Shown piece after piece: positions 1 to 6,373 of a stretch of DNA of 9,247 nucleotides. This stretch comes from Bacteroidota bacterium. GTDB taxonomy: Bacteria > Bacteroidota > Bacteroidia > Chitinophagales > Chitinophagaceae. The stretch is from the NCBI GenBank assembly GCA_023416995.1, contig JAEZGI010000062.1:1-9247 (forward strand). The letters are read 5' to 3'. How positions within the stretch are numbered: position 1 is the stretch's first letter; the number at the start of each line of letters is the position of its first letter. Under the pieces are notes generated by a model, which saw nothing but the letters and a program-made list of their open reading frames with translations, searched no databases and was not told where the DNA came from. Both the position numbers and the translations under genes were made by a program.

Positions 1-115
1 CCATCGGTTACCCCCCACAAAACTGCCGAACGAACTTATCTTTACTGTCAATTGTAATATTCGGGACAGCAATAATTGCTTAAATTGAGAGGAACGAATC
101 TTAAAACTTTTGCAC

Positions 116-1213
116 GTGATAGGACACTTATTTTCAAAATACAAACCGGGCGAAGGAGGCAAAAGCAAATTCGATGAACTGCTGGATCTTTTTATGCAAC
201 TGCTCAGCTACACCAACGGTGATGTGAGCGAAGCCATGAACTGGATGAACCAGCTCGACAAAGAATACAACCTCACCGACGACGAATACGGCATGGGCGA
301 TTTCATTGAAGAAATGAAAGAAAAGGGCTACCTGAAAGACAACAACGAAACCGGCGAAATCAAAATTACCGCGAAAACAGAACAGGGAATCCGCAAACGC
401 TCACTCGAAGAAATCTTTGGTAAACTTAAAAAAACGAAGTCCGGCGATCACCATAGTTTCAAACCCGGGCAAGGTGATGAAATCAACCCGGAAACAAAGC
501 CGTTCCAGTTTGGCGATACACTTGAACAGATCGATTTCACCACTTCCATCATGAACGCGCAGATCAACCATGGCGTCGACAGCTTTATGATGCATGAAGA
601 TGATCTGGCTATCCGGGAAACAGATTTTAAATCTCAGACTTCCACCGTGCTGATGATTGATATCTCTCATTCCATGATCCTGTATGGCGAGGACCGTATT
701 ACACCGGCCAAAAAGGTGGCAATGGCACTGAGCGAACTCATCACTACCAAATACCCCAAAGACACACTAGATATCGTGGTGTTTGGTAACGATGCCTGGC
801 CAGTTGAAATAAAAGATCTCCCCTATCTTGAAGTTGGTCCTTATCATACCAACACAGTAGCGGGATTGGAACTGGCACTCGACATGTTACGCCGGCGCAA
901 AAATCCCAACAAACAGATCTTTATGATCACCGATGGTAAACCCACCTGTTTAAAGATTGGCAAGAAATATTACAAAAACAGTTTCGGGCTCGACAGGAAA
1001 ATTACCAACCGCTGTCTGAACCTTGCGGCGCAATGTAAAAAATTGAAGATCCCTATTACCACTTTTATGATCGCAACAGATCCATACCTGCAGCGGTTCG
1101 TAACAGAGTTCACAGAAACCAATAATGGTAAGGCGTTTTTTGCATCGCTCGATAAACTCGGCGCGTTTATATTTAAAGATTTTGAAAACGGGAAAAGAAA
1201 AACAGTGTATTGA
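116..1213 (+). CDS. VWA (von Willebrand factor A) domain protein, partner of a MoxR-like ATPase
   Basis: Predicted 365-residue cytoplasmic protein with no signal peptide or membrane segment. The N-terminal ~160 residues are helical and charged. The C-terminal half is a VWA domain with a complete metal-ion-dependent adhesion site: DISHS (DxSxS) at residues 182-186, threonines in HTNT near 245-247, and the Asp of MITDGKP near 273. VWA proteins of this type work with MoxR-family AAA+ ATPases as chaperone-like machines that bind or remodel a client (as in RavA-ViaA or CoxD-CoxE), and such an ATPase lies next downstream on the same strand. The client is unknown. I chose GTG at 116 because the resulting start, (M)IGHLFSKY, fits how I remember homologues beginning. 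A TTG two codons upstream (110) is the alternative, and no ATG lies near. The family call is firm; the biological role is not. Confidence 0.88.
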   Translation: MIGHLFSKYKPGEGGKSKFDELLDLFMQLLSYTNGDVSEAMNWMNQLDKEYNLTDDEYGMGDFIEEMKEKGYLKDNNETGEIKITAKTEQGIRKRSLEEIFGKLKKTKSGDHHSFKPGQGDEINPETKPFQFGDTLEQIDFTTSIMNAQINHGVDSFMMHEDDLAIRETDFKSQTSTVLMIDISHSMILYGEDRITPAKKVAMALSELITTKYPKDTLDIVVFGNDAWPVEIKDLPYLEVGPYHTNTVAGLELALDMLRRRKNPNKQIFMITDGKPTCLKIGKKYYKNSFGLDRKITNRCLNLAAQCKKLKIPITTFMIATDPYLQRFVTEFTETNNGKAFFASLDKLGAFIFKDFENGKRKTVY

Positions 1214-1369
1214 TGGTGATTGACGATGTTAAAACAAGGTGATACCGTGCACATCGCTGAGCGACTGTTCTGTTCACAGTAACGGTTCTGCCCGTAAACT
1301 CAGATCACAGTATCTGCCATTTCAGCGAATCTACATTGCAACCGTAATTAGTTCTTTCAATTAAACACA

Positions 1370-1426
1370 GCCGTAATATCAATACGGCGGGATATTAAAA
1401 CCAAATATCAACATCCGGTTGGCTAA
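1370..1426 (+). promoter_or_regulatory. Structured leader with two stem-loops and a shared pairing segment
   Basis: This lies in the 268-bp gap between the VWA and AAA+ genes. GCCGTA (1370-1375) pairs with TACGGC (1383-1388) over a 7-nt loop. GATATT (1391-1396) pairs with AATATC (1404-1409) over another 7-nt loop. The same GATATT can instead pair with AATATC at 1375-1380, so two folds exclude each other. The octamer AATATCAA occurs at 1375 and 1404, and CCGTAAT at 1342 and 1371, both 29 bp apart. A terminator-like hairpin follows directly. The pairings are seen in the sequence; a regulatory role is inference. The arms are short and chance is possible. I see no convincing promoter or gene elsewhere in 1214-1369. 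Confidence 0.3.
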
Positions 1427-1450
1427 AAAAATCGTTGCACAACGATTTTT
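1427..1450 (+). terminator. Terminator-like hairpin upstream of the AAA+ gene
   Basis: AAAAATCGTT (1427-1436) and AACGATTTTT (1441-1450) are perfect inverted arms around the tetraloop GCAC. The A-tract and T-tract flanks let it act as an intrinsic terminator in either direction, although the stem has few G-C pairs. It lies 213 bp after the VWA stop and 31 bp before the ATPase ATG. It could therefore end the VWA transcript or attenuate transcription into the ATPase. Only 31 bp remain between it and the ATG, too few for a full promoter, so transcripts of the ATPase probably cross it. Confidence 0.5.
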
Positions 1451-1481
1451 ACCTGCCGACATAAATAATAAAAAACCAACA

Positions 1482-3011
1482 ATGGATATAAAGAACATCA
1501 GGACCTTAGGCGAGTTAAAAAAACAAGGATATAAATCACGTTCAGTAAAAGAAGAAATCAGGGATAACCTCATTAAAAAACTACAGAAAAAACAAGAAAC
1601 CTTTACCAATATCCTGGGATATGAAGACAGTGTGATCCCGGACGTAGAACGCGCATTACTTTCAAAACATAATATACTATTTCTCGGTCTCCGTGGACAG
1701 GCAAAAACCCGTATGGCCCGCCAGATGACAAGCCTGTTGGATGAATACATCCCGGTGGTGGCAGGCAGTGATATCAATGATGATCCGCTCGCTCCCATCA
1801 GCCGGTATTCTAAGGATCTGATTGAAGAAAAAGGCGATGATACACCGATCACCTGGTTGCATCATTCAGAACGTTATGGTGAGAAGCTCGCAACACCCGA
1901 TGTTAGCGTGGCCGATCTTATTGGTGACATCGATCCAATCAAAGCGGCTAACCTGCGTCTGAACTTTGGCGATGAACGTGTGATTCACTACGGTATCATC
2001 CCACGCAGTAACCGCGGCATCTTTGTGATCAACGAGATCCCGGATTTGCAGGCGCGAATCCAGGTGGCATTGTTTAATATCCTGGAAGAAGGTGATGTGC
2101 AGATCCGCGGTTTTAAATTGCGTATGCCGCTTGATATCGTGTTTGTATTCACCGCTAACCCGGAAGACTATACGAACCGCGGTTCTATCGTTACGCCGCT
2201 GAAGGATCGTATCGAAAGCCAGATCCTGACGCACTATCCGCGTACTATTGAAACGGCGCTGAGCATTACCGAACAGGAAGCTGATGTGCCACAAGCGCAA
2301 TCTTCAAAGGTGAAGATCAGTGAACTGATCAAACGCGTGATTGAACAGATATCATTTGAAGCACGGGGAAGTGAATATGTTGATAAAAAAAGCGGTGTGT
2401 CTGCACGTTTGAGCATCTCGGCTTTTGAAAACGCCTTAAGCGCGGCAGAGCGCCGGGCGATCATCAATAATGAAAAGGATACACAGGTCTGGATCAGTGA
2501 CCTGGCAGGTATCATACCTTCTATTACGGGTAAGATTGAACTCGTTTATGAAGGCGAACAGGAGGGCCCTTACCAGGTTGCTACTAACCTGCTCGATAAA
2601 GCACTGCGTACGCAATTCGCTGCCTTTTTCCCGAATCCTGATTCATTTAAAAAGAAACGTAATCCCAAGCAACAACAGGAAGAAAATCCGTACAAACCGG
2701 TGCAGGCATGGTTCGATAAAGGAAATGTGTTGAATCTTTTTGTTGACACAAAGGACCAGGATAAAATTCAGCAGTTATACAAGGTGGATGGTCTGCATGC
2801 GCTGGTAAAAAAACATTATAAAACAGCCAATGAAAAAGAAGCGGCTTTGTTGATGGAATTTGTGTTGCATGGTTTATCATCTTATTCATTGATCAGTAAA
2901 CGTACTGTCGATAACAGGATCGAATTCAAAGATCTGATGGGTTCGATGCTCAACCTCAGCAGCGGCGCCGGCCAGAGCGATGATGATTTTGAGAATGAAG
3001 ATTTCAATTAG
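1482..3011 (+). CDS. MoxR / magnesium-chelatase-like AAA+ ATPase
   Basis: Predicted 509-residue cytoplasmic AAA+ ATPase, often annotated as magnesium chelatase or sigma-54-interacting protein. Walker A is GLRGQAKT (residues 69-76). The Walker B position reads IFVINE (180-185), with Asn in place of the usual Asp and the catalytic Glu kept. Sensor 1 is the Asn of FTANPEDY (near 226), and LKDR (near 240-243) is a candidate arginine finger. The C-terminal ~200 residues form a helical lid and an acidic tail (DDDFENEDFN). It probably forms a ring that uses ATP to drive its VWA partner encoded just upstream. It is not expected to act in chlorophyll synthesis, since nothing in the window supports that. 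I chose ATG at 1482, preceded by an A-rich stretch, because (M)DIKNIRTLGELK matches remembered homologues. A TTG at 1419 would add 21 residues and place the terminator-like hairpin inside the gene, which is less likely. Confidence 0.9.
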   Translation: MDIKNIRTLGELKKQGYKSRSVKEEIRDNLIKKLQKKQETFTNILGYEDSVIPDVERALLSKHNILFLGLRGQAKTRMARQMTSLLDEYIPVVAGSDINDDPLAPISRYSKDLIEEKGDDTPITWLHHSERYGEKLATPDVSVADLIGDIDPIKAANLRLNFGDERVIHYGIIPRSNRGIFVINEIPDLQARIQVALFNILEEGDVQIRGFKLRMPLDIVFVFTANPEDYTNRGSIVTPLKDRIESQILTHYPRTIETALSITEQEADVPQAQSSKVKISELIKRVIEQISFEARGSEYVDKKSGVSARLSISAFENALSAAERRAIINNEKDTQVWISDLAGIIPSITGKIELVYEGEQEGPYQVATNLLDKALRTQFAAFFPNPDSFKKKRNPKQQQEENPYKPVQAWFDKGNVLNLFVDTKDQDKIQQLYKVDGLHALVKKHYKTANEKEAALLMEFVLHGLSSYSLISKRTVDNRIEFKDLMGSMLNLSSGAGQSDDDFENEDFN

Positions 3012-3101
3012 GATGATTGATAACAAAGTTGTCTCAGAACTAAATTGTTTCATGACTGAGTAGTTTTATACTACGATATATAACGGAGCTGGTTATAAAT
3101 T

Positions 3102-3152
3102 TGTAACACCCCTGCTTTTACGTCCCGGACGATCGAAGCAGGGGTTCTTACA
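3102..3152 (+). terminator. Extended hairpin, probable terminator of the VWA/AAA+ module
   Basis: ACCCCTGCTT (3108-3117) and AAGCAGGGGT (3136-3145) are perfect 10-bp arms. Inside them CGTC/GACG (3121-3124, 3128-3131) can form a small inner hairpin. Outside, TGTAA (3102-3106) pairs with TTACA (3148-3152) across a small internal bulge. The structure starts 90 bp after the ATPase stop. No strong T-tract follows, so termination is likely but not certain. Confidence 0.55.
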
Positions 3153-3188
3153 TTAGATACCCTTCCCTCTGTCACATTTTCTGCCTTC

Positions 3189-3215
3189 GATATCTACTAT
3201 ATAAACATAGATATC
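3189..3215 (+). promoter_or_regulatory. Operator-like perfect dyad touching the next ATG
   Basis: GATATCTA (3189-3196) and TAGATATC (3208-3215) are a perfect 8-bp inverted repeat with an 11-bp AT-rich spacer. The right arm ends at the base before the ATG of the AhpD-like fragment. Such a dyad is typical of a binding site for a dimeric repressor (TetR, MarR or HxlR type), but no regulator gene is in the window. A 5' hairpin that masks the start codon is the alternative. Confidence 0.4.
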
Positions 3216-3335
3216 ATGACACAAAAAATTACACTGAATGAATGTCCAAAAGGATTATTAGATAGTCCGATTAAAGCGGAATCGTACGTCAAAAACGCCG
3301 GGATCGATGCTAAATTGATGGAACTGATACAATAA
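3216..3335 (+). pseudogene. Truncated AhpD-like / carboxymuconolactone decarboxylase family gene (N-terminal fragment)
   Basis: An ATG-initiated 39-codon frame that begins MTQKITLNECPKGLLDSP and ends in AGIDAKLMELIQ before TAA. From memory this resembles the first ~40 residues of Bacteroidota AhpD-like proteins, whose next segment would be an (Y)RxSQINGCxxC active-site region. Here the frame stops exactly where that segment should begin. No other + frame after 3320 restores a CxxC motif, so this looks like a cut rather than a frameshift. The catalytic cysteines are absent, so peroxidase activity is impossible. The stop lies 5 bp from the convergent OmpA stop, which suggests a rearrangement breakpoint near 3333-3340. 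A real 39-residue peptide cannot be excluded. The family call rests on remembered similarity over a short stretch. Confidence 0.5.
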
Positions 3336-3340
3336 GTGCA

Positions 3341-4417
3341 TTATCGCTTTTGTCGATAAATAATAATTTCAACCCGTCGGTTTTTACTGTCGTCATCATA
3401 CCTGGTAGAGATGCCTGAACCTTTGGACTCTGTAACGTACTTCACGATCGGAAACTCTGAGGTCAAAAGATTCGCAACCGTGCCTGCGCGCCGGGTTGAG
3501 AGGGTATCATTATACCCCACACTGCCGGCAGCATCTGTAAACCCTTCAACGATAATCTTTGTAATTGCGCTCCGAACCAATGGCTGCAATTGACGTACAA
3601 GCGATGGCCGGTCATTCAGATCATAGCTATCAAATGCAAAGGCAATATCGGGAATCACAAGGGTATCCGTGACCAGTCTTGGTGCATTGTTTTCATTTTT
3701 CCTTTCGAGAGGGAGGATAGTGTTCCTGTTTGCCAGATCCTGCAAACCGCGATGACGTTCTTTGATATTGTATAAAGAGTCTTTTAAAGATGTGTTGCCG
3801 GAAGCAAACTGGGTAATTGCACCAGCGCCTTGCGCCTTCTCTTTTGTGAAAGACAAATTGTCTATAGTAGTAACGATATACTCATTTTTGCTTTTCCGTT
3901 CCTCAAGGATCTGAAGGTTAGACTTCGGGTTGAAGTTTCCGATAACCAGTACCTGGTATCCGGCTTCAAAAGAACAAGTCTTTGTAAGACGGTACCAATT
4001 ATTACCCAGTTTGGTAACCGATGCATCAGTGAAACTGATATATCGTTCCGGAATCTTATAATTCGCATAAATAGCAAAACGCATTTTATCGGTGAGAACA
4101 AGGCCGATATCCTCAGGATTAAGCTTTCCTTTTTCGCCTTTGATATCGACCTGGACGATATATTGCTCTCCCGGCACAACCCGTTCCGATAACATGGTTT
4201 GCCAGAATGAGCGGGTAGCATCTTTCTTTCGTGCAGTAAAAAGTTCAATGCTGTAAGCACTGTTGTTCACACCTGGAGTATATCCCCACCCCGGCCCCGT
4301 TGCGTAGACATAAAACCAGGCCATAGGTGAACATCTTGCGTGATATTCGGTGCAAATATTCGGTTCGTCAAACCCGCCGTTAAATACGAGGTTTTGGCCG
4401 GCTGCAAACCGCGGCAC
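3341..4417 (-). CDS. OmpA family protein with N-terminal beta-sandwich, lacking its signal peptide
   Basis: The open frame gives 358 residues from a GTG at 4417. Residues ~8-190 (NLVFNGGFDEPN to TIDNLSF) resemble the carbohydrate-binding-like beta-sandwich often found before OmpA domains in Bacteroidota. A linker with a short helical segment follows. Residues ~256-356 form an OmpA-like peptidoglycan-binding domain, with Asp295 in GFTDAAG, Arg310 in LSTRRAGTV and the terminal NRRVEI motif. Such proteins are normally exported and attach the outer membrane to peptidoglycan. The visible start, however, removes the signal peptide: the frame continues upstream to an ATG at 4459 but is cut by a TAA at 4436-4438. 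As it stands the gene may encode an unexported protein or be a fresh pseudogene. It is codirectional with murB, 118 bp downstream of the murB stop counted from this start (76 bp from the ATG at 4459). Confidence 0.8.
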   Translation of the reverse strand: MPRFAAGQNLVFNGGFDEPNICTEYHARCSPMAWFYVYATGPGWGYTPGVNNSAYSIELFTARKKDATRSFWQTMLSERVVPGEQYIVQVDIKGEKGKLNPEDIGLVLTDKMRFAIYANYKIPERYISFTDASVTKLGNNWYRLTKTCSFEAGYQVLVIGNFNPKSNLQILEERKSKNEYIVTTIDNLSFTKEKAQGAGAITQFASGNTSLKDSLYNIKERHRGLQDLANRNTILPLERKNENNAPRLVTDTLVIPDIAFAFDSYDLNDRPSLVRQLQPLVRSAITKIIVEGFTDAAGSVGYNDTLSTRRAGTVANLLTSEFPIVKYVTESKGSGISTRYDDDSKNRRVEIIIYRQKR

Positions 4418-4459
4418 ATTACAAAAAGCTATGAGTTATAAAAGGATGGAGCGAATCAT
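4418..4459 (-). other. Signal-peptide coding segment interrupted by an in-frame TAA
   Basis: Read on the minus strand in the OmpA frame, ATG at 4459-4457 gives M-I-R-S-I-L-L, then TAA (4436-4438), then L-I-A-F-C-N, running directly into the open frame VPRFAAGQN. Apart from the stop this is a normal signal peptide: a basic residue near the start, a hydrophobic core, and a likely cleavage site before Gln (AAG|QN). A single base change, for example TTA instead of TAA, would restore a full exported OmpA protein of about 372 residues. Confidence 0.7.
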
Positions 4460-4481
4460 TGATTAACGATATGCAATTTAT

Positions 4482-4533
4482 GCTTTTACGTACTTAGCCG
4501 GGTCACCGCTGGTGCTAAGTAAATGGTAAAAGC
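4482..4533. repeat. 52-bp imperfect palindrome between murB and the OmpA gene
   Basis: The outer arms GCTTTTAC (4482-4489) and GTAAAAGC (4526-4533) are a perfect 8-bp match. The inner arms TACTTAGC (4491-4498) and GCTAAGTA (4514-4521) are another. They are joined by an asymmetric internal loop of 1 versus 4 bases and a 15-bp apical loop in which ACC/GGT can pair. The element begins 2 bp after the murB stop. No T-tract follows on either strand, so it is not a classic intrinsic terminator. It may be an RNA 3'-end stabiliser or a dispersed REP-like palindrome. Confidence 0.55.
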
Positions 4534-4535
4534 TG

Positions 4536-5567
4536 TTACCGCACTACATTCACTTCCCGCTCGAGCGTAACGCCAAACTTCTTCTTGACCGATTGCAGGA
4601 TCTCTTCGCTTAGTGCATACACTTCGCTGCCTGTTGCGCGGCCATGATTCACGAGGACCAGTGCCTGTTGCGCATGACAACCAGCATCGCCTTTGCGATA
4701 TCCCTTCCAACCTGCCTGTTCAATCAACCAGCCAGCGGCAAGTTTGTAATTGCCGTCATCCACCGGGTAAGCTACGAGGCCGGGATGGTTTGAAACCAAC
4801 TTCGTATAAACCGCCTTGTTGACAGTAGGATTTTTGAAAAAACTACCTGCATTGCCAATTACCGCAGGATCCGGCAGTTTCGAAGTACGAATGTTGATCA
4901 CCGCCTGGGAAATGGCCCGGATCGATAGCTGCTTCACCCCCATCCTTTCAAGCTCCTGGGTAATGGCTCCATAGGATGTTTTGAAAGAAGGTTTTTTGTT
5001 CAGTCGAAAGGTAACGTTGAGGATCACGAACCTATCCTTATACTTACGTTTGAAGACACTCTCCCGGTAGCCGAATTCGCAATCATTTACGCTGAACATG
5101 TAGCTTTTACCATTTTGTAAATCAAAAGCTTCCAGTTCATCAAAAACCTCGCGGATCTCAACTCCATAGGCGCCGATATTCTGCATGGGTGATGCACCAA
5201 CATTGCCCGGTATCAGCGACAGGTTCTCCACACCCGCAAGATTGTTCTCAATACAGAACAATACAAACCGATGCCAGTTTTCTCCCGCCCCGGCTTTCAC
5301 ATAAACGTGGTTGGTATCTTCTTTGATGATATCAATACCAAGGATATTATTCTTAAGAACAAATCGGTTAACCGTGCCCGTGAGAAGGATATTGCTGCCA
5401 CCGCCGAGGATCAGCGGCGCTTGTTTAGCCACCGCTGCAAGTTGCTTGTGGCGCGCTACCAGTGATTCTAACTCAAACACATCATTAAACGCAGCATAAT
5501 ACCTGGCCGTTTCATCAATGCCAAAAGTGTTCAGATTTTTTAGTGCGTAATTTTCGAGAACTTGCAT
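4536..5567 (-). CDS. murB: UDP-N-acetylmuramate dehydrogenase (UDP-N-acetylenolpyruvoylglucosamine reductase) MurB, type I
   Basis: Predicted 343 residues, close to the 342 of the E. coli enzyme. MurB uses FAD and NADPH to reduce UDP-GlcNAc-enolpyruvate to UDP-MurNAc, the second committed step of peptidoglycan synthesis in the cytoplasm. FAD-binding motifs are present: LILGGGSN (52-59) and IPGNVGASPMQNIGAYG (119-135). GYRES (166-170) carries the substrate Arg (Arg168). Tyr199 in TSYG fits the tyrosine of the type I loop. NAGSFFKNP (239-247) carries the catalytic Ser242. LEREV (335-339) near the C-terminus supplies the catalytic Glu. All key residues are intact. The ATG at 5567 is the natural start. 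A good -7 box lies 16 bp upstream, and a second gene diverges only 31 bp away. Confidence 0.97.
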   Translation of the reverse strand: MQVLENYALKNLNTFGIDETARYYAAFNDVFELESLVARHKQLAAVAKQAPLILGGGSNILLTGTVNRFVLKNNILGIDIIKEDTNHVYVKAGAGENWHRFVLFCIENNLAGVENLSLIPGNVGASPMQNIGAYGVEIREVFDELEAFDLQNGKSYMFSVNDCEFGYRESVFKRKYKDRFVILNVTFRLNKKPSFKTSYGAITQELERMGVKQLSIRAISQAVINIRTSKLPDPAVIGNAGSFFKNPTVNKAVYTKLVSNHPGLVAYPVDDGNYKLAAGWLIEQAGWKGYRKGDAGCHAQQALVLVNHGRATGSEVYALSEEILQSVKKKFGVTLEREVNVVR

Positions 5568-5583
5568 AAATGTTGGTTGACCT

Positions 5584-5591
5584 CAAAAATA
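5584..5591 (-). promoter_or_regulatory. Candidate murB promoter -7 box (TAnnTTTG)
   Basis: The minus strand reads TATTTTTG here, a perfect match to the Bacteroidota -7 consensus TAnnTTTG. A TTTT/TTTA run at about 5609-5613 is a weak -33 element at 18 bp spacing and lies inside the divergent gene. Transcription would start near 5577, giving a leader of about 10 bases before the murB ATG. It is placed by consensus matching only. Confidence 0.4.
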
Positions 5592-5598
5592 AAACAAT

Positions 5599-6267
5599 AT
5601 GGGCGGACTAAAAGCGGTGGTTCTTGGTGCCACGGGAATGATCGGCGAGTTGCTTGTACAACAACTTAGCACAGATGACAGGTTTGAATCCGTTCAACTC
5701 CTGGTTCGTCGTTCCATTCCTGCCATTCATCCAAAAATAACCGTTACGGTAGTCAATTTTGACGATCCCAAAGAACCAGGTAAAAGTCTCGGTCACGGGG
5801 ATGTGATATTCTGTGCGCTTGGCACTACGAAGGCAAAAGTTAAAGGTGATAAAGCGGCTTACCGCAAAGTGGATTTTGAGATTCCTCTGGAGGTTGGCAA
5901 GCAGGGATTGTTAAACGGCTTTACGCAATATGTGCTTGTCTCGGCCGTTGGTGCCGATCCGAAGGCCGGTAACTTCTATACAAAACTCAAAGGCGAAATT
6001 GAAGAGGCGCTAAAAACTCTTGGTTATCCCGCTCTTCATATTTTCCGTCCCTCATTACTGATGGGTAAACGTAAAGAACACAGAACCGGCGAAAAGATGG
6101 CCCAGCTGATCATGCCCATCTTCTCGGTAATACTGATCGGCAAACTCAAAAGATTCCATCCCATAAAAGGAGAAACCGTTGCCAGAGCCATGATTGAAGC
6201 CGCCTCTGCCAACCGCAAGGGCAATCATGTGTATCACTACCCCGATATTCAGCGCCTCACCAGTTAA
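5599..6267 (+). CDS. NAD(P)H-binding atypical short-chain dehydrogenase/reductase-like protein
   Basis: Predicted 222-residue soluble protein with a Rossmann fold. The dinucleotide-binding loop GATGMIG is at residues 10-16 and directly follows a first beta strand (KAVVL). CALGTTKAK (72-80) marks the loop after strand 4. LVSAVGADP (113-121) carries the usual Ser, and NFYTKLKGE (125-133) gives the YxxxK pair Tyr127/Lys131. RPSLLMG (150-156) precedes the substrate region. The layout and length match atypical SDRs of the YbjT or HTATIP2/TIP30 type, which bind NAD(P) and often act on unknown substrates, so no specific reaction is assigned. The ATG at 5599 follows an A-rich stretch. The gene diverges from murB, and the shared 31-bp gap may link their control, though a common function is not implied. 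Confidence 0.88.
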   Translation: MGGLKAVVLGATGMIGELLVQQLSTDDRFESVQLLVRRSIPAIHPKITVTVVNFDDPKEPGKSLGHGDVIFCALGTTKAKVKGDKAAYRKVDFEIPLEVGKQGLLNGFTQYVLVSAVGADPKAGNFYTKLKGEIEEALKTLGYPALHIFRPSLLMGKRKEHRTGEKMAQLIMPIFSVILIGKLKRFHPIKGETVARAMIEAASANRKGNHVYHYPDIQRLTS

Positions 6268-6373
6268 AAAGCGACCCAAACACCTGATGCACCCACCCGA
6301 ACAGAGTAAGGCTGTTGCAATTTGGAAGTGAATACTGTATCTTCCGTCAGTTTATTACTCGTCATCATTTTAT

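Noticed and set aside
1..115. Possible divergent start (CAT at 2-4) and -7-like TATCTTTA at 37-44 upstream of the VWA gene
   Set aside because: Only three bases of any leftward frame are visible, and the -7-like site has one mismatch and no TTTG -33 partner, so neither can be supported.
1379..1852. 157-codon minus-strand frame overlapping the AAA+ gene start
   Set aside because: It is antisense to a well-supported ATPase whose Walker motifs are intact. Its Ser/Phe/Arg-rich composition is typical of a shadow frame.
3033..3074. Small inverted repeats CTCAG/CTGAG and GTAGT/ACTAC after the ATPase gene
   Set aside because: Five-base arms in AT-rich DNA are expected by chance, and they show no link to another signal.
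3096..3103. TAAATTTG, a perfect TAnnTTTG match
   Set aside because: It runs into the arm of the terminator-like hairpin and has no TTTG at the right distance upstream, so it is probably a chance match in AT-rich DNA.
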